A stretch of 64,000 nt of DNA, taken from the NCBI RefSeq assembly GCF_016862575.1, contig NZ_BONF01000029.1, forward strand, positions 104,471-168,470. The letters run 5' to 3'. Every line of letters starts with the position of its first letter. Positions within the stretch are counted from its first letter, which is position 1. A program made the position numbers and the translations under genes. This stretch comes from Catellatospora bangladeshensis (GTDB taxonomy: Bacteria; Actinomycetota; Actinomycetes; Mycobacteriales; Micromonosporaceae). Below the pieces are notes generated by a model. The model ran no database searches and was not told where the DNA came from. It saw only the letters and a list, made by a program, of their open reading frames with translations. Below are positions 1 to 10,873 of this stretch, piece after piece.

Positions 1-790
1 TCAGGGCGTCGACCTGCTCGACGGGCAGGCTGCGGGCGGCGGCGACGCGCCTGGCCTGCAGCCTGGCGTACTCGACGCTGATGTGCGGGTCGAGGGAGCT
101 GCCGCTGGCGGTGACCGCGTCGGCAGGGACCGGGGACGTCTCGGGCGCGTCTCCCCGCACGGGGACGAGCACGCCCTTGCCGTAGTCCTCGCCGAACCTG
201 CCGCACTCCACGCGCACGCCCTCGTAGGTGGCGGTGAACGGGGTGGCGGGGCAGGCCTGGTTAACGCTGACGGCGCGGGTGACCCGTCCGGACAGGCCGT
301 CGCTATAGAAGACGCGCAGGACCGCGCCGACGCCGTCGGGGGTGCAGTACGGCCGGGCGCCGCTGACGCCTTCCAGCTCGCCGACCGCCTTGCTGCGGGC
401 GCAGACCTGGGTGAGCAGGGCCTGCCTGCTGCCGTCGCCCGCTGCGGAGTCCGGGTCGAGGGCCGGGTCGCCGAGGGTGTCCTCGATGCTCTCCGGGCCG
501 AGGTTGGACGCGGCGGTGGCGCCGGGGTCGTAGCCGGACGCCGACGGGCGGCTCTGGAAGTACTTCGCCACCGGGTTGCCGTCGGCGTCGGTGAACGACT
601 GCCCGATCAGCGAGCTGCCGACGGGTCTGCCGTCCACCTCGACGACGGAGCCGTCCGCCTTGTCCCGCAGTCCGGGCAGCTGGGCGACGCCGGTGAGGGC
701 CAGCGGGTATCCCAGGCCGAGCAGGACGGTGAACACGAGCACGGCCCGTACGGCGGCCAGGTGCTGGGAGATCCAACCGGTTGTACGCAT
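1..790 (-). CDS. kdpC: K+-transporting ATPase subunit C, partial at the window edge
   Basis: KdpC is the single-span accessory subunit of the high-affinity Kdp potassium pump and helps couple KdpB to the KdpA channel. The frame starts at an ATG (788-790) one base after the kdpB stop. It opens with one hydrophobic helix and continues with typical KdpC blocks: Q-S-F-x-D then Y-F-x-S-R-P-S near residues 60-75, and D-P-H-I-S-V-E-Y-A and a downstream R-V-A-A-A-R stretch near the C terminus. The stop codon lies beyond base 1. Family assignment is firm from these motifs and from the fixed kdpF-A-B-C order. The kdpDE regulators, if linked, would lie outside the window. Confidence 0.95.
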   Translation of the reverse strand, partial: MRTTGWISQHLAAVRAVLVFTVLLGLGYPLALTGVAQLPGLRDKADGSVVEVDGRPVGSSLIGQSFTDADGNPVAKYFQSRPSASGYDPGATAASNLGPESIEDTLGDPALDPDSAAGDGSRQALLTQVCARSKAVGELEGVSGARPYCTPDGVGAVLRVFYSDGLSGRVTRAVSVNQACPATPFTATYEGVRVECGRFGEDYGKGVLVPVRGDAPETSPVPADAVTASGSSLDPHISVEYARLQARRVAAARSLPVEQVDAL

Positions 791-791
791 G

Positions 792-2951
792 TCAGCCGAT
801 CCCTGGGATGAGCGAGATGATCATGTCGAGGAGCTTGATGCCGAGGAAGGGCGCGATGATGCCGCCGAGGCCGTAGACCCACAGGTTGCGGGTCAGCAGC
901 CGGCTCGCGCTGGACGGCGTGTAGCGCACGCCGCGCAGCGACAGCGGGATCAGCGCGACGATGATCAGCGCGTTGAAGACGACGGCGGACAGGATGGCCG
1001 ACTCGGGGCTGGACAGCCGCATGATGTTGAGCGCATCCAGGCTCGGGTAGACCACCGCGAACATCGCCGGGATGATCGCGAAGTACTTGGCGATGTCGTT
1101 GGCGATGGAGAACGTGGTCAGCGCCCCGCGGGTGATGAGCAGCTGCTTGCCGATCTCGACGATCTCGATCAGCTTGGTCGGATCGGAGTCGAGGTCGACC
1201 ATGTTGCCGGCCTCCTTGGCGGCCGACGTGCCGGTGTTCATGGCCACGCCGACGTCGGCCTGGGCCAGGGCCGGGGCGTCGTTGGTGCCGTCGCCGGTCA
1301 TCGCGACCAGGCGGCCGCCCTCCTGCTCCTTGCGGATCAGGGCGAGCTTGTCCTCCGGTGTGGCCTCGGCCAGGAAGTCGTCCACCCCGGCCTCGTCGGC
1401 GATCGCCTTGGCCGTCAGCGGGTTGTCTCCGGTGATCATGACGGTACGGATGCCCATCCGGCGCATCTCGTCGAACCGCTCGCGCATGCCCGACTTGACC
1501 ACGTCCTTGAGGTGGATCACGCCGAGCGCGCGGGCCGGCTGCCCGGTGACCAGCTCGGCGACGACGAGTGGCGTGCCGCCCTGACCCGAGATGGCGTCCA
1601 CGGCCGGACCGACGTCGTCGGAGGGGTGGCCGCCGTTGTCGCGTACCCACTTCATGACGGCCGAGGCCGCACCCTTGCGGATCTGCCGGTCCGCGTTGCC
1701 CTCGCTCAGGTCCACTCCGGACATGCGGGTCTGCGCGGTGAACGGGATGAAGGTGGCGTGGGGCATGAAGCCCTCCTCGCGGGCGCGCAGGCCGTGCTGC
1801 TCCTTGGCGAGCACCACGATCGAGCGGCCCTCCGGCGTCTCGTCGGCGAGGCTGGACAGCTGCGCGGCGTCGGCGACCTGCTCGACGGTGACGCCCGCGG
1901 CGGGCAGGAACTCCCACGCCTGGCGATTGCCCAGGGTGATGGTGCCGGTCTTGTCCAGCAGCAGCGTGCTGACGTCGCCGGCCGCCTCGACGGCGCGGCC
2001 GCTCATGGCCAGCACGTTGCGCTGCACCAGGCGGTCCATGCCGGCGATGCCGATCGCCGACAGCAGCGCCCCGATGGTGGTCGGGATCAGGCAGACCAGC
2101 AGCGAGACGAGCACGATGCCGCTGATGCCGTCGGCCCCGAACGCCGGGGTGTCCGGCGCCGCGCCCTGCCAGGCCTTGGCGTAGCTCGCCATCGGCTGCA
2201 GGGTGACCGTGGCCAGCAGGAAGTTGATCGTCAGGGCCGCGAGCAGGATGTTGAGCGCGATCTCGTTGGGGGTCTTCTGCCGGTTCGCCCCCTCGACCAG
2301 GCTGATCATCCGGTCGATGAAGCTCTCCCCCGGCTGCTGGGTGATGCGTACGACGATCCGGTCCGACAGCACCTTGGTGCCGCCGGTGACCGCGCTGCGG
2401 TCGCCGCCGGACTCCCGGATGACCGGGGCGGACTCGCCGGTGATCGCCGACTCGTCGACGCTGGCGATGCCCTCGATCACGTCGCCGTCACCGGGGATGA
2501 CCTGCCCGGCCTCGACGACCACGAGGTCGCCCCGGGCCAGCGCGGACGCGGCGACGGACTCCTCGCGGTACCGGTCGGCCGGGGCGCCCTCGGACCAGCC
2601 GGTGAGGCGGCGGGCCATGGTGTCCTTCTTGGCATTGCGCAGCGTCGCGGCCTGGGCCTTGCCCCGGCCTTCGGCGACGGCTTCGGCCAGGTTGGCGAAC
2701 ACGACCGTGAGCCAGAGCCAGCCGGTGATCGCCCAGGAGAACCCGGACGGCTGCGCGATCGCCAGCAGCGTGGTGAACACCGCGCCGACCTCGACGATCA
2801 GCATGACCGGGGTGCGCCACAGCGTCGCCGGGTTGAGCTTGCGCAGGGCGTCGGGCAGCGACTTCCACAGCTGCCGGGGGTCCAGCAGCCCGCCGCCGAC
2901 CTTGCGCGGCTGCGGCCGCGGGTGCGGGGTTGCCACCGATGTGACGGTCAT
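792..2951 (-). CDS. kdpB: K+-transporting P-type ATPase subunit B
   Basis: Catalytic subunit of the Kdp potassium pump; it hydrolyses ATP through an aspartyl-phosphate. The 719-residue product has the actuator loop ITGES, the phosphorylation motif DKTGT within [12 protein letters not shown], and the hinge [22 protein letters not shown] split over the P domain. About seven hydrophobic spans place it in the inner membrane. It is somewhat longer than the usual ~680 residues because of a proline-rich cytoplasmic N terminus. The ATG at 2949-2951 is preceded by an AAGGAAC-type ribosome site on the minus strand. It sits 32 bases after kdpA and one base before kdpC, so it is cotranscribed. Confidence 0.97.
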   Translation of the reverse strand: MTVTSVATPHPRPQPRKVGGGLLDPRQLWKSLPDALRKLNPATLWRTPVMLIVEVGAVFTTLLAIAQPSGFSWAITGWLWLTVVFANLAEAVAEGRGKAQAATLRNAKKDTMARRLTGWSEGAPADRYREESVAASALARGDLVVVEAGQVIPGDGDVIEGIASVDESAITGESAPVIRESGGDRSAVTGGTKVLSDRIVVRITQQPGESFIDRMISLVEGANRQKTPNEIALNILLAALTINFLLATVTLQPMASYAKAWQGAAPDTPAFGADGISGIVLVSLLVCLIPTTIGALLSAIGIAGMDRLVQRNVLAMSGRAVEAAGDVSTLLLDKTGTITLGNRQAWEFLPAAGVTVEQVADAAQLSSLADETPEGRSIVVLAKEQHGLRAREEGFMPHATFIPFTAQTRMSGVDLSEGNADRQIRKGAASAVMKWVRDNGGHPSDDVGPAVDAISGQGGTPLVVAELVTGQPARALGVIHLKDVVKSGMRERFDEMRRMGIRTVMITGDNPLTAKAIADEAGVDDFLAEATPEDKLALIRKEQEGGRLVAMTGDGTNDAPALAQADVGVAMNTGTSAAKEAGNMVDLDSDPTKLIEIVEIGKQLLITRGALTTFSIANDIAKYFAIIPAMFAVVYPSLDALNIMRLSSPESAILSAVVFNALIIVALIPLSLRGVRYTPSSASRLLTRNLWVYGLGGIIAPFLGIKLLDMIISLIPGIG

Positions 2952-2983
2952 CTTTGTTCCTTGTCTTGTCTTCTCGCGGCCGT

Positions 2984-4654
2984 TCACAGGCCCTCGGCCA
3001 GCGGGCCGAGCGCGAGTGCGGGCAGGAAGGTGAGGGCCACCAGGATCACCACGACGCCGACGACCATGCCGATGAACAGCGGCTTGTGGGTGGGCAGCGT
3101 GCCGGCCGAGGCGGGCACGGGACTCTGCCCGGCCAGTGAGCCCGCCAGGCCGAGCACGAAGACGATCGGCAGGAACCGCCCGAGCAGCATGGCCAGGCCG
3201 GTGGCGGTGTCCCACCAGGGGGTGTTGACGGTGATGCCGGCGAACGCGGAGCCGTTGTTGTTGGCCGCGGAGGTGAACGCGTAGACGACCTCGGAGAAGC
3301 CGTGCGGGCCGACGTTGAGCTGGGTCCGCCAGTTGCCGGTGGCCATGGCGGCGGCCACCCCGATGAGCACGAGTGTGGGGGTGATCAGGAAGTACAGCGA
3401 CGCGAACTTGATCTCGCGGGCGCCGATCTTCTTGCCCACGTACTCGGGCGTGCGGCCGACCATCAGGCCCGCGACGAACACGGTGAGCACCGCGAGGATG
3501 AGCATGCCGTACAGGCCGGAGCCGACCCCGCCGGGCGCGACCTCGCCGAGCATCATGTTGACGATCGGCATCATGCCGCCCAGCGCGGTGTACGAGTCGT
3601 GGAACGAGTTCACCGCCCCCGTCGAGGTCAGCGTCGTCGCCGCGGCGAACGTCGCCGAGTCGGACAGGCCGAACCGGACGTCCTTGCCCTCCATCGCCGC
3701 GCCGGCCGCCTGCGGCACCGTGCCGGCCCCGCCCAGCTCGAACACGTTGGTCAGGGCGATGCTCGCGATCGCGATCGTCGCCATCACGGCAAGGATGGCG
3801 TACCCCTGCCGGTTGTCGCCGACCATGCGGCCGAACACGCGAGGCAGCGCGAACGGGATGCAGAGGATCAGGAAGATCTCCAGCCAGTTCGTCCACGCCG
3901 TCGGGTTCTCGAACGGATGCGCGGAGTTGACGTTGTAGAAGCCGCCGCCGTTGGTGCCCAGCTCCTTGATGACCTCCTGGCCGGCCACCGGCCCACCGGT
4001 CAGGTGCTGCTCGGCACCGGTCAGCGTGGTGACCGCCGTGCCGTCGCCGAGGCTCTGCACCACGCCCCCGGCGATCAGCAGCACCGCGCCGACGACGGCG
4101 ATGGGCAGCAGGATCCGCAGGGTGATCCGGGTCAGGTCGACCCAGAAGTTGCCCAGCCGGTCGGTCCGGCGCCGGGCGAACCCGCGGACCAGCGCGACCG
4201 CCACCGCGATGCCGACGGCGGCGGAGACGAAGTTCTGCACCGCCAGCCCGGCCATCTGCACCAGGTGGGTCATCGTCGACTCACCGGAGTACGCCTGCCA
4301 GTTGGTGTTGGTCACGAAGCTGACCGCGGTGTTCCACGCCAGGTGCGGGAAGACCCGCTCGTCGATGGTCGCCGCGAAGTCCGGGACCTTGAAGACCACG
4401 TCCTGCAGGCGCAGGAACGCGTACAGGAACAGGATCGAGATCAGCGAGAACGCCAGGACGCTGCGGGCGTACCCGCCCCAGGACTGCTCGGCATGCGGGT
4501 CGACGCCGAGGACTCGGTAGATGCCGCGCTCGACGCGGCCGTGGTGTTCGGCGGCGACGACGCGGAACATGTGGTCGCCGAGGTAGCGGTAGGCGACCGC
4601 CAGCGCGGCGAGGAGCGAGAGGATGAACAGCACTCCCGCGGTTGCCGTTGTCAT
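2984..4654 (-). CDS. kdpA: K+-transporting ATPase subunit A (channel)
   Basis: KdpA is the potassium-selective, channel-like subunit of the Kdp complex. The 556-residue product has about ten membrane spans and the four pore-loop regions expected of the superfamily, including [17 protein letters not shown] and [13 protein letters not shown] place the start at the ATG 4652-4654 ([10 protein letters not shown]); a longer frame reaches 4804 but would read through kdpF in another frame. kdpF ends 23 bases upstream. Length and motifs match the family with nothing missing. Confidence 0.97.
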   Translation of the reverse strand: MTTATAGVLFILSLLAALAVAYRYLGDHMFRVVAAEHHGRVERGIYRVLGVDPHAEQSWGGYARSVLAFSLISILFLYAFLRLQDVVFKVPDFAATIDERVFPHLAWNTAVSFVTNTNWQAYSGESTMTHLVQMAGLAVQNFVSAAVGIAVAVALVRGFARRRTDRLGNFWVDLTRITLRILLPIAVVGAVLLIAGGVVQSLGDGTAVTTLTGAEQHLTGGPVAGQEVIKELGTNGGGFYNVNSAHPFENPTAWTNWLEIFLILCIPFALPRVFGRMVGDNRQGYAILAVMATIAIASIALTNVFELGGAGTVPQAAGAAMEGKDVRFGLSDSATFAAATTLTSTGAVNSFHDSYTALGGMMPIVNMMLGEVAPGGVGSGLYGMLILAVLTVFVAGLMVGRTPEYVGKKIGAREIKFASLYFLITPTLVLIGVAAAMATGNWRTQLNVGPHGFSEVVYAFTSAANNNGSAFAGITVNTPWWDTATGLAMLLGRFLPIVFVLGLAGSLAGQSPVPASAGTLPTHKPLFIGMVVGVVVILVALTFLPALALGPLAEGL

Positions 4655-4677
4655 GTCAGACAGCTCTTTCCGGGAGT

Positions 4678-4764
4678 TCAGAACTTCTCGGGGAACAGCA
4701 GCGCGAAGACCAGGAAGACCGCCAGCGCGCAGGCGATCACCAGACCGATCAGATTGGCGGTCAC
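4678..4764 (-). CDS. kdpF: K+-transporting ATPase subunit F, 28 residues
   Basis: KdpF is a tiny lipid-like stabilising subunit of the Kdp complex. This 28-residue ORF starts with GTG ([11 protein letters not shown]) and is one hydrophobic helix ending PEKF, which is the usual KdpF ending. It lies directly upstream of kdpA in the expected place. Its GTG overlaps by four bases (GTGA) the stop of another micro-ORF upstream, so translation is probably coupled. Confidence 0.9.
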   Translation of the reverse strand: MTANLIGLVIACALAVFLVFALLFPEKF

Positions 4765-4844
4765 AGCCGTTCCACTCCCCGTACGACGAGAGCGAGGACT
4801 GCAAACAGACCCACCGTCAGCAGCACGTAAGCCAGATCGGCCAC
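4761..4844 (-). CDS. 27-residue membrane micropeptide ahead of kdpF
   Basis: The first ORF of the kdp operon encodes 27 residues: a short acidic start ([12 protein letters not shown]), one hydrophobic helix, and a basic tail RGVERL. A strong AGGGAGG ribosome site lies just upstream on the minus strand, and the stop overlaps the kdpF start (GTGA). Coupling and the single-helix form suggest a further small Kdp-associated membrane peptide or a translational leader for kdpF. I do not know a named family; its function is not shown by sequence. Confidence 0.65.
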   Translation of the reverse strand: MADLAYVLLTVGLFAVLALVVRGVERL

Positions 4845-5053
4845 CGCCTGCCTCCCTTTTGAGCTAGTTTTCACGTTTTACTGGCATTGCGTCCGCTTCG
4901 GCGGATGCCGGATTGGCGGGACGGGCCAATACAACTGCACGAAAACGCCCTGGTGAGGGTTCTTGACGGCATCCATACGACCGCGGACGCTTTCTTTACG
5001 CGCGTTTGACGACGGCGTGTCCGCGCTCACAGCGACACGGCGTGGCCGGGCCC
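4845..5053 (-). promoter_or_regulatory. kdp upstream region, no gene
   Basis: This stretch must hold the kdp promoter. A UUCG-capped inverted repeat lies at 4889-4908 (GCGTCCGC / GCGGATGC), about 45 bases before the first kdp ORF, and would be in the 5' leader. No clear KdpE site, c-di-AMP riboswitch core or coding frame was recognised. Confidence 0.4.
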
Positions 5054-5242
5054 TCAATGAGCGCGAGCCAGGAGGATGACAGGCAGGAACGGTGTCGATC
5101 TCGTCGGCGACGTGGACGCCGGAGTGGTGGGGAACTCTATGCGCGCCTGGTGGGCCGTAGCGGGCACAGCTGCGTGGTTCAGGCCAAGTCCGGGCAGCAG
5201 CAGCTGGCGGAGATCGTCGCGGGTGGTGGGTGTTCTGCTCAT
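5054..5242 (-). CDS. possible 62-residue ORF coupled to the P-type ATPase
   Basis: An ATG at 5240-5242 overlaps the ATPase stop (ATGA), opening a 62-residue frame rich in Thr, Pro and Leu ([18 protein letters not shown]...). No domain or membrane segment is evident. The ATGA overlap is the main support; composition is also compatible with a chance frame. Function unknown. Confidence 0.25.
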   Translation of the reverse strand: MSRTPTTRDDLRQLLLPGLGLNHAAVPATAHQARIEFPTTPASTSPTRSTPFLPVILLARAH

Positions 5243-7797
5243 CGCCGCTGCACGGGCGGGACAGCCGGTGGGCGGTTCAGGCTGCGCCAGGCGGCGACGA
5301 GCGCGCCGGGCAGGACCGCGACCACGGCGCAGAACACCAGCTGGGACCCGCTGAGCGGCTGGGTGCCCAGCAGGGTGCGCAGGCCCGGCACGGCGACGGC
5401 CGCGAGCTGCGCGGCAGCCGACAGCGCGACGGCGGCCAGCAGCCCCGCATTGGCCCAGCGGGTGCCGGGCGGGCGGGTGGCGCGTGACGCCAGGGCGATC
5501 CCGAGCTGGGCCAGGCCGAGCACGACGAAGACCATGGACTGCCAGGGCCAGCCGGCGGTGTGGGCGTAGACGCCGGTGGCGAGGGTGGCCGCGGTCAGCA
5601 GCGCCCCGATGGTGAGGATGCCGCGCAGCAGGCCGTCGCCCAGGACCTGCTCGTCGGGTGGGCGCGGCGGACGCCGCAGCACGTCCGGTTCGGCGGGTTC
5701 TGCGCCGAGTGCGACGCCGGGCAGGCCGTGGGTGAGCAGGTTGATCCACAGGATCTGGCCGGGCAGCAGCGGCACACCCAGGCCGAGCAGCGGCCCGATG
5801 AGCATGACGGCGAGTTCGGCGGCGCCGCCGGCCAGGCCGTAGCGCAGGAAGCGGCGGATGTTGTCGTACACGCGGCGGCCTTCGGCGACGGCGTGTTCGA
5901 GGGTGGTGAGGTTGTCGTCGACGAGGACGAGGTCGGCGGCCTGGCGGGCGACCTCGGTGCCGCCGCCCATGGCCACGCCGATGTCGGCGCGGGTCAGTGC
6001 GGGGGCGTCGTTGACGCCGTCGCCGGTCATCGCGACGACGTGGCCGTGCTGCTGCAGCTCGGTGATGATGGCCAGTTTCTGCTCGGGCTGGGTGCGGGCG
6101 TACACGTGGACCTGGTGGGCCAGATCAGGCCGGTCGCCGGTGCCGACCGGGTCGCCGGGGGCCCAGATGCCGACCTGGGCGGCGATGTGGGCGGCGGTGC
6201 CGGGATGGTCGCCGGTGATCAGCATCAGCCGGATCCCGGCTCGGGCGAACGCGGCGGCGGTCGCGGCCGCGTTCGGCCGCAGCGGGTCCTCGATGCCGAC
6301 GACGCCCAGCGGCCGCAGCCCGGTCGGTGCGATGGGGCTGCCCGGCGTGTCGGTGCGGGCGGCGGCGACGGCGAGGACGCGCAGTCCCGCGGCAGTGAGC
6401 TCGGTGGCGGCGCGGCGGGCGGCGGCCGTGTCGGGGTCGGCGGGGTCGACGACGGGTGCGGCCAGGACGGTCTCCGGTGCGCCCTTGCAGACGGTCAGGT
6501 AGCCGTCGCCGTCGCGGTGGACGGTGGTCATCTGGCGGGTGGCCTGGTCGAAGGGGTGTTCGGCCAGCCGGGGCGTGGCGGCGCGGGTGCGGGCCGGGTC
6601 GAGTCCGCATCGGGCGGCGAAAGTGACCAGGGCTGCTTCGAGAGGGTCACCGGCCGCGGTCCATCCGGGGTGGTCGGCGTCGGGCGGCAGCACGGTGGCG
6701 TCGGAGCACAGCAGCCCGGCGCGGGCCAGCTCGGACAGCGCGCCGGGTGGTGGGTCGGAGACGCCGCCGAGCGTGCCCTGCGGGCAGTAGCCGTCGCCGG
6801 TGATCCGCGCGTGGAAGCCGCCGGCGACGGCCCGCCGCACGGTCATCCGGCCTTCGGTGAGGGTGCCGGTCTTGTCGGAGGCGACGACGGTGACCGAGCC
6901 GAGCGTCTCCACGGCGTGCAGGCTGCGTGGGATGGCCCGGTGGCGGGCCATCCGGCGGGCGCCCTGCGCCAGGGCGAGGGTAACCACCGCCGGCAGGGAC
7001 TCGGGCACGGCGGCCACGACGAGGCTGACCGCCGTCAGCGCCATGAGCAGCAGCGGCCGGCCGGCCAGCAGTCCGGTGGCGAACACGACCAGGCACAGCG
7101 CGACCGCGGTGGCGCCCAGGACACGGCTGAGCCGGGCCAGTCGCCGCTGCAGCGGCGTAGGGCCGCTGCTGGTCGTCGCGACCAGCTGTGCGATACGCCC
7201 CAGCGCGCTGGCCGCGCCGGTACGCACCACGGTGCCTACCGCCCGTCCGGTGACCAGCACGGTGCCCGCGAAGAGCTCGTCCCCCGACTCCCGGGCGACG
7301 GGGACGGACTCGCCGGTGAGTGCCGCCTCGTCGGCGTGGCAGCGGTACGCCTCCCGTATGAGCAGGTCGGCCGCGACGATGTCGCCGGCCTCGACCCGCA
7401 CAAGGTCGCCGCGCACCAGACCGGCGGCGGGGATGACGCTCTCGGCGCCGTCCCGTGTCACCCGGGCCGTGGGGGCGGTCAGCGAGTCCAGCGCCGCGAC
7501 CGCCCGGTCGGCGCGCACCTGCTGTGCTACCCCGATCGCGGTGTTGAGGCACACGACCAGCACGATGATCGCGGTGTCCGCCCAGTCGCCGAGCAGTGTG
7601 GTGACCGCCGCCGCGGCCAGTAGCAGCGACACCAGGGGGTCGGCGAGCTGGGCGCCGACGCGGCGCAGCAGACGTGGTGGGTGCGGGCGGGCGACGGCGT
7701 TCGGGCCGTCCTCAGCCAGTCGCGCGGCCGCCTGGGCGCCGGTGAGCCCGCCCGGCCGGGTCGTGCCGGATACGCCAGGCAGGCCGGTGACCGTCAT
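5239..7797 (-). CDS. cation-translocating P-type ATPase (Ca2+-type, P2)
   Basis: An 852-residue membrane pump likely moving Ca2+ or a related divalent cation. It has the N-terminal cation-ATPase domain ([17 protein letters not shown]), LTGES in the actuator domain, the phosphorylation motif DKTGTLTEG, and the hinge [21 protein letters not shown], with a C-terminal membrane domain. There are no N-terminal heavy-metal CxxC domains, which argues against a Cu/Zn pump. The gene is divergent from the phosphoketolase gene; two DosR-type boxes lie in the shared 213-base promoter region. Ion specificity cannot be read securely from sequence. Confidence 0.93.
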   Translation of the reverse strand: MTVTGLPGVSGTTRPGGLTGAQAAARLAEDGPNAVARPHPPRLLRRVGAQLADPLVSLLLAAAAVTTLLGDWADTAIIVLVVCLNTAIGVAQQVRADRAVAALDSLTAPTARVTRDGAESVIPAAGLVRGDLVRVEAGDIVAADLLIREAYRCHADEAALTGESVPVARESGDELFAGTVLVTGRAVGTVVRTGAASALGRIAQLVATTSSGPTPLQRRLARLSRVLGATAVALCLVVFATGLLAGRPLLLMALTAVSLVVAAVPESLPAVVTLALAQGARRMARHRAIPRSLHAVETLGSVTVVASDKTGTLTEGRMTVRRAVAGGFHARITGDGYCPQGTLGGVSDPPPGALSELARAGLLCSDATVLPPDADHPGWTAAGDPLEAALVTFAARCGLDPARTRAATPRLAEHPFDQATRQMTTVHRDGDGYLTVCKGAPETVLAAPVVDPADPDTAAARRAATELTAAGLRVLAVAAARTDTPGSPIAPTGLRPLGVVGIEDPLRPNAAATAAAFARAGIRLMLITGDHPGTAAHIAAQVGIWAPGDPVGTGDRPDLAHQVHVYARTQPEQKLAIITELQQHGHVVAMTGDGVNDAPALTRADIGVAMGGGTEVARQAADLVLVDDNLTTLEHAVAEGRRVYDNIRRFLRYGLAGGAAELAVMLIGPLLGLGVPLLPGQILWINLLTHGLPGVALGAEPAEPDVLRRPPRPPDEQVLGDGLLRGILTIGALLTAATLATGVYAHTAGWPWQSMVFVVLGLAQLGIALASRATRPPGTRWANAGLLAAVALSAAAQLAAVAVPGLRTLLGTQPLSGSQLVFCAVVAVLPGALVAAWRSLNRPPAVPPVQRR

Positions 7798-7878
7798 ACG
7801 CTAACCCTCGCCGCAGGCACTGCCGTCAGGCCAGGGCAGATGGCCTCGCGCCGGGGTGGACGACCGCCCCCGCCTGAC

Positions 7879-7892
7879 GGGACCAAAGTCCC
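7879..7892. promoter_or_regulatory. DosR-type box, perfect arms GGGAC-CAAA-GTCCC
   Basis: A perfect 5+5 inverted repeat with four central bases matches the DosR/DevR box pattern known from mycobacteria and other actinobacteria (GGGAC, four A/T-rich bases, GTCCC). It lies 81 bases upstream of the P-type ATPase start and 118 bases upstream of the phosphoketolase start. Confidence 0.6.
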
Positions 7893-7939
7893 GGATTCTG
7901 CTGAGACACAGGTGTCGGCCTGCACCGCCCTGGAGCGGC

Positions 7940-7953
7940 GGGACCAAAGTCCT
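7940..7953. promoter_or_regulatory. second DosR-type box, GGGAC-CAAA-GTCCT
   Basis: The same 13-base core as the box at 7879 recurs 61 bases further on, with one change in the last base. It is 57 bases before the phosphoketolase ATG, a normal distance for an activator acting on that promoter. Confidence 0.55.
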
Positions 7954-8010
7954 TCGGTGTCGGGCGGGCAGGCCCTACGTCGCAGCGGTCACTATGGCCA
8001 CGCTTGCCTC

Positions 8011-10371
8011 ATGCATACCGTGGAGGGCGCCCCGCTGGGCGCGCAGGAACTCGCCCGCGTCGACGCCCACTGGCGCGCCGCCAATTACCTGTCCGTCGGG
8101 CAGATCTACCTGATGGGCAATCCGTTGCTGCGTGAGCCGCTGCTTCCGGAGCACGTCAAGCCGCGGCTGCTGGGCCACTGGGGCACCACGCCGGGCCTGA
8201 ACCTGCTCTACACGCACCTGAGCCGCATCGTCGCGGCCCGCCGCCAGGAGACGATCTTCATCACGGGGCCCGGTCACGGTGGTCCGGGCCTGGTGGCCAA
8301 CACCTGGCTGGAGGGCGCCTACAGCGAGGTGTATCCGCACGTCAGCCAGGACGAACGGGGCATGGCGCGGCTGTTCCGGCAGTTCTCCTTCCCCGGCGGC
8401 GTGCCCAGCCATGTCGCGCCCGAGACGCCCGGCTCCATTCACGAGGGCGGCGAGCTGGGCTACAGCCTGTCGCACGCGTACGGCGCCGCGCTGGACAACC
8501 CGCAGCTGCTGGTCGCCTGCGTCATCGGCGACGGCGAGGCGGAGACCGGGCCGCTGGCTGCGTCGTGGCACTCCAACAAGTTCCTGGACCCGGTGGGCGA
8601 CGGTGCGGTCCTGCCGATCCTGCACCTCAACGGGTACAAGATCGCCAATCCGGCGGTGCTGTCCCGGCTCGGCGACGATGAGCTGACCGCGCTGCTGATC
8701 GGCTACGGGCACAAGCCATACCTGGTCGACGGCGACGACCCGGTGCAGGTGCACCAGCGGCTGGCCGCGACCCTGGACGCCGTCTGCGACGAGATCGCCG
8801 ACATCCAGGCCGCCGCCCGGCTGGGCGAGGTGACCACCCGGCCGCGCTGGCCGATGATCGTGCTGCGTACGCCCAAGGGCTGGACCGGGCCGAAGCAGGT
8901 GGACGGCGTGCCGGTCGAGGGCACGTGGCGCGCGCACCAGGTGCCGCTGTCGGCGGCCCGCGACGACGCCGCGCATCTGACCATGCTGGCCGAATGGATG
9001 CGCTCGTACCGCCCCGAGGAGCTGTTCGACCCCACGGGTGCGCCGCGGCCGGAGGTCGTCGGCTGGCTGCCCACGGGCGAGCTGCGGATGGGGGCCAACC
9101 CGCATGCCAACGGCGGGCGCCTGGCCCGTGACCTGGAGCTGCCCGACTTCCGCGCGCACGCGGTCAAGGCGGGCGAGACCGCCGAGCCGACACGGGTGCT
9201 GGGCGGCTGGGTGCGCGACGTCATGGCGGCCAACGCCGAGCACCGCAACTTCCGGGTGGTCGGCCCGGACGAGACGGAGTCCAACCGGCTCGGCGCCGTC
9301 CTGGACGTCACCGGCAAGGCCTGGCACGCCCGCACCGTCGGCACCGACCTGCACCTGGACCCGCACGGGCGGGTGATGGAGATCCTCTCCGAGCACACCT
9401 GCCAGGGCTGGCTGGAGGGCTACCTGCTGACCGGCCGGCACGGGCTGTTCTCCTGCTACGAGGCGTTCGTGCACATCGTCGACTCGATGGTCAACCAGCA
9501 CGCCAAGTGGCTGAAGGTCACCCGCGAGCTGGACTGGCGCAAGCCGATCCCGTCCCTGAACTACCTGCTGACCTCGCACGTGTGGCGCCAGGACCACAAC
9601 GGCTTCTCCCACCAGGACCCGGGCTTCATCGACCACGTGGTCAACAAGAAGGCCGACGTGATCCGCGTATACCTGCCCCCGGACGCCAACACGCTGCTGT
9701 CGGTCGCCGACCACTGCCTGCGCAGCCGGGACTACGTCAACGTGATCGTGGCCGGCAAGCAGCCCGCGCCGACGTTCCTGGACATGGACGAGGCGGTGGC
9801 CCACTGCACCCGCGGGCTGGGCATCTGGCCGTGGGCCGCCGATGACGGCGGCGACCCCGACGTGGTGCTGGCCGCGGCCGGCGACGTACCGACGATGGAG
9901 GTGCTGGCCGCGGCCGGGCTGCTGCGCGAGCACCTGCCGCAGCTGCGGGTCCGGGTCGTCAACGTGGTGGACCTGATGCGGCTGCAGCCGCAGTCCGAGC
10001 ACCCGCACGGGCTGCCCGACGCCGAGTACGACGCCATCTTCACCACGGACCGCCCGGTCGTGTTCGCCTACCACGGCTATCCGTGGCTCATCCACCGCCT
10101 GACCTACCGCCGCAACGGCCACGAGCACCTGCACGTCCGCGGGTACAAGGAGGAGGGCACGACCACCACCCCGTTCGACATGCTGGTGCGCAATGACATG
10201 GACCGCTATCACCTGGTCATCGACGTCATCGACCGGGTTCCCGGGCTGGCCCGCAGCGCCGCCGCGCTGCGTCAGGCCATGGTCGACAAGCGGACCGAGC
10301 ACGCGGCGTACATCCGCGAGACCGGCCAGGACCTGCCCGAGATCCGTGACTGGCAGCCGCCGCGGCGCTGA
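8011..10371 (+). CDS. phosphoketolase family protein
   Basis: Phosphoketolase cleaves xylulose 5-phosphate (and often fructose 6-phosphate) with phosphate to give acetyl phosphate and an aldose phosphate, using thiamine diphosphate. The 786-residue length is typical. Recognisable blocks are [23 protein letters not shown], the ThDP/Mg site GDGEAETGP, and the C-terminal SNYL-like and [16 protein letters not shown] regions. The ATG at 8011 fits the family N terminus ([15 protein letters not shown]). Two DosR-type boxes upstream suggest control by oxygen limitation or stress; an acetyl-phosphate route would suit low respiration. A strong hairpin follows the gene. Confidence 0.95.
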   Translation: MHTVEGAPLGAQELARVDAHWRAANYLSVGQIYLMGNPLLREPLLPEHVKPRLLGHWGTTPGLNLLYTHLSRIVAARRQETIFITGPGHGGPGLVANTWLEGAYSEVYPHVSQDERGMARLFRQFSFPGGVPSHVAPETPGSIHEGGELGYSLSHAYGAALDNPQLLVACVIGDGEAETGPLAASWHSNKFLDPVGDGAVLPILHLNGYKIANPAVLSRLGDDELTALLIGYGHKPYLVDGDDPVQVHQRLAATLDAVCDEIADIQAAARLGEVTTRPRWPMIVLRTPKGWTGPKQVDGVPVEGTWRAHQVPLSAARDDAAHLTMLAEWMRSYRPEELFDPTGAPRPEVVGWLPTGELRMGANPHANGGRLARDLELPDFRAHAVKAGETAEPTRVLGGWVRDVMAANAEHRNFRVVGPDETESNRLGAVLDVTGKAWHARTVGTDLHLDPHGRVMEILSEHTCQGWLEGYLLTGRHGLFSCYEAFVHIVDSMVNQHAKWLKVTRELDWRKPIPSLNYLLTSHVWRQDHNGFSHQDPGFIDHVVNKKADVIRVYLPPDANTLLSVADHCLRSRDYVNVIVAGKQPAPTFLDMDEAVAHCTRGLGIWPWAADDGGDPDVVLAAAGDVPTMEVLAAAGLLREHLPQLRVRVVNVVDLMRLQPQSEHPHGLPDAEYDAIFTTDRPVVFAYHGYPWLIHRLTYRRNGHEHLHVRGYKEEGTTTTPFDMLVRNDMDRYHLVIDVIDRVPGLARSAAALRQAMVDKRTEHAAYIRETGQDLPEIRDWQPPRR

Positions 10372-10382
10372 CCCGGGCCGCC

Positions 10383-10420
10383 CTCGGGGTGCGGCCGCCA
10401 GTGGCGCGGCGCACCCCGAG
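10383..10420 (+). terminator. hairpin after phosphoketolase gene
   Basis: Perfect 11-base arms, CTCGGGGTGCG (10383-10393) and CGCACCCCGAG (10410-10420), lie 12 bases after the stop. There is no U-run, as is common in high-GC actinobacteria. Confidence 0.7.
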
Positions 10421-10516
10421 TGAGGCGGGCCTGTGGCGGCGCCCCGCCCGCGCGATGCCCCGGTCCTGATCCGAACGTTATAGCTGGTGACTAACCCACG
10501 CGGACGAAGGACCACC

Positions 10517-10873
10517 ATGCTCAGGAGAACGACCTTGGCAGCGGTCGCCGCCACCATCGCGCTGTCAGCCGCCGCCTGCGGAAGTGCCACCGAAACGCCG
10601 GCCGCCGCACCCCAGACGACCGCACAGGCCGCGGCCACCCCGGCTGCGAAGGCGGCGGCGAAGATCTCCGCCAACACCGCGACCGAGGACCAGATCACCG
10701 CCGCGCTGCGTGGTGCCGGTGTCGCCAATCCAGGCCACTGGGCCGAGGAGGTCATGGAGTACCGGCCGTACGACAGCACGGACACGAACATGGATCGCCT
10801 GCGCCAGAAGCTGGCCAAGTACAACCCGGGCGCGGACACCATGAGCAAGATCCTCAGCGTGTTGCAGCCGTGA
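10517..10873 (+). CDS. lipoprotein with helix-hairpin-helix-like domain
   Basis: A 118-residue exported lipoprotein. It starts at ATG 10517 behind an AAGGA site, with a basic n-region, hydrophobic core and lipobox ending at Cys21 (LSAAAC). After an Ala/Thr/Pro linker comes a folded part of about 65 residues (ANTATEDQITAALRGAGV, WAEEV, YRPY) resembling small actinobacterial helix-hairpin-helix domains. A longer start at 10487 would place the signal internally and is less likely. It is coupled to the next membrane gene through a GTGA overlap. Role unknown. Confidence 0.75.
   Translation: MLRRTTLAAVAATIALSAAACGSATETPAAAPQTTAQAAATPAAKAAAKISANTATEDQITAALRGAGVANPGHWAEEVMEYRPYDSTDTNMDRLRQKLAKYNPGADTMSKILSVLQP

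Noticed and set aside
576..3284. 902-codon plus-strand open frame over kdpB/kdpC
   Set aside because: Antisense shadow of the kdp genes in high-GC codon usage; Arg/Gly/Asp-rich, no domain.
4845..5053. c-di-AMP riboswitch ahead of kdp
   Set aside because: Only a UUCG hairpin is present; the conserved riboswitch core segments were not found.
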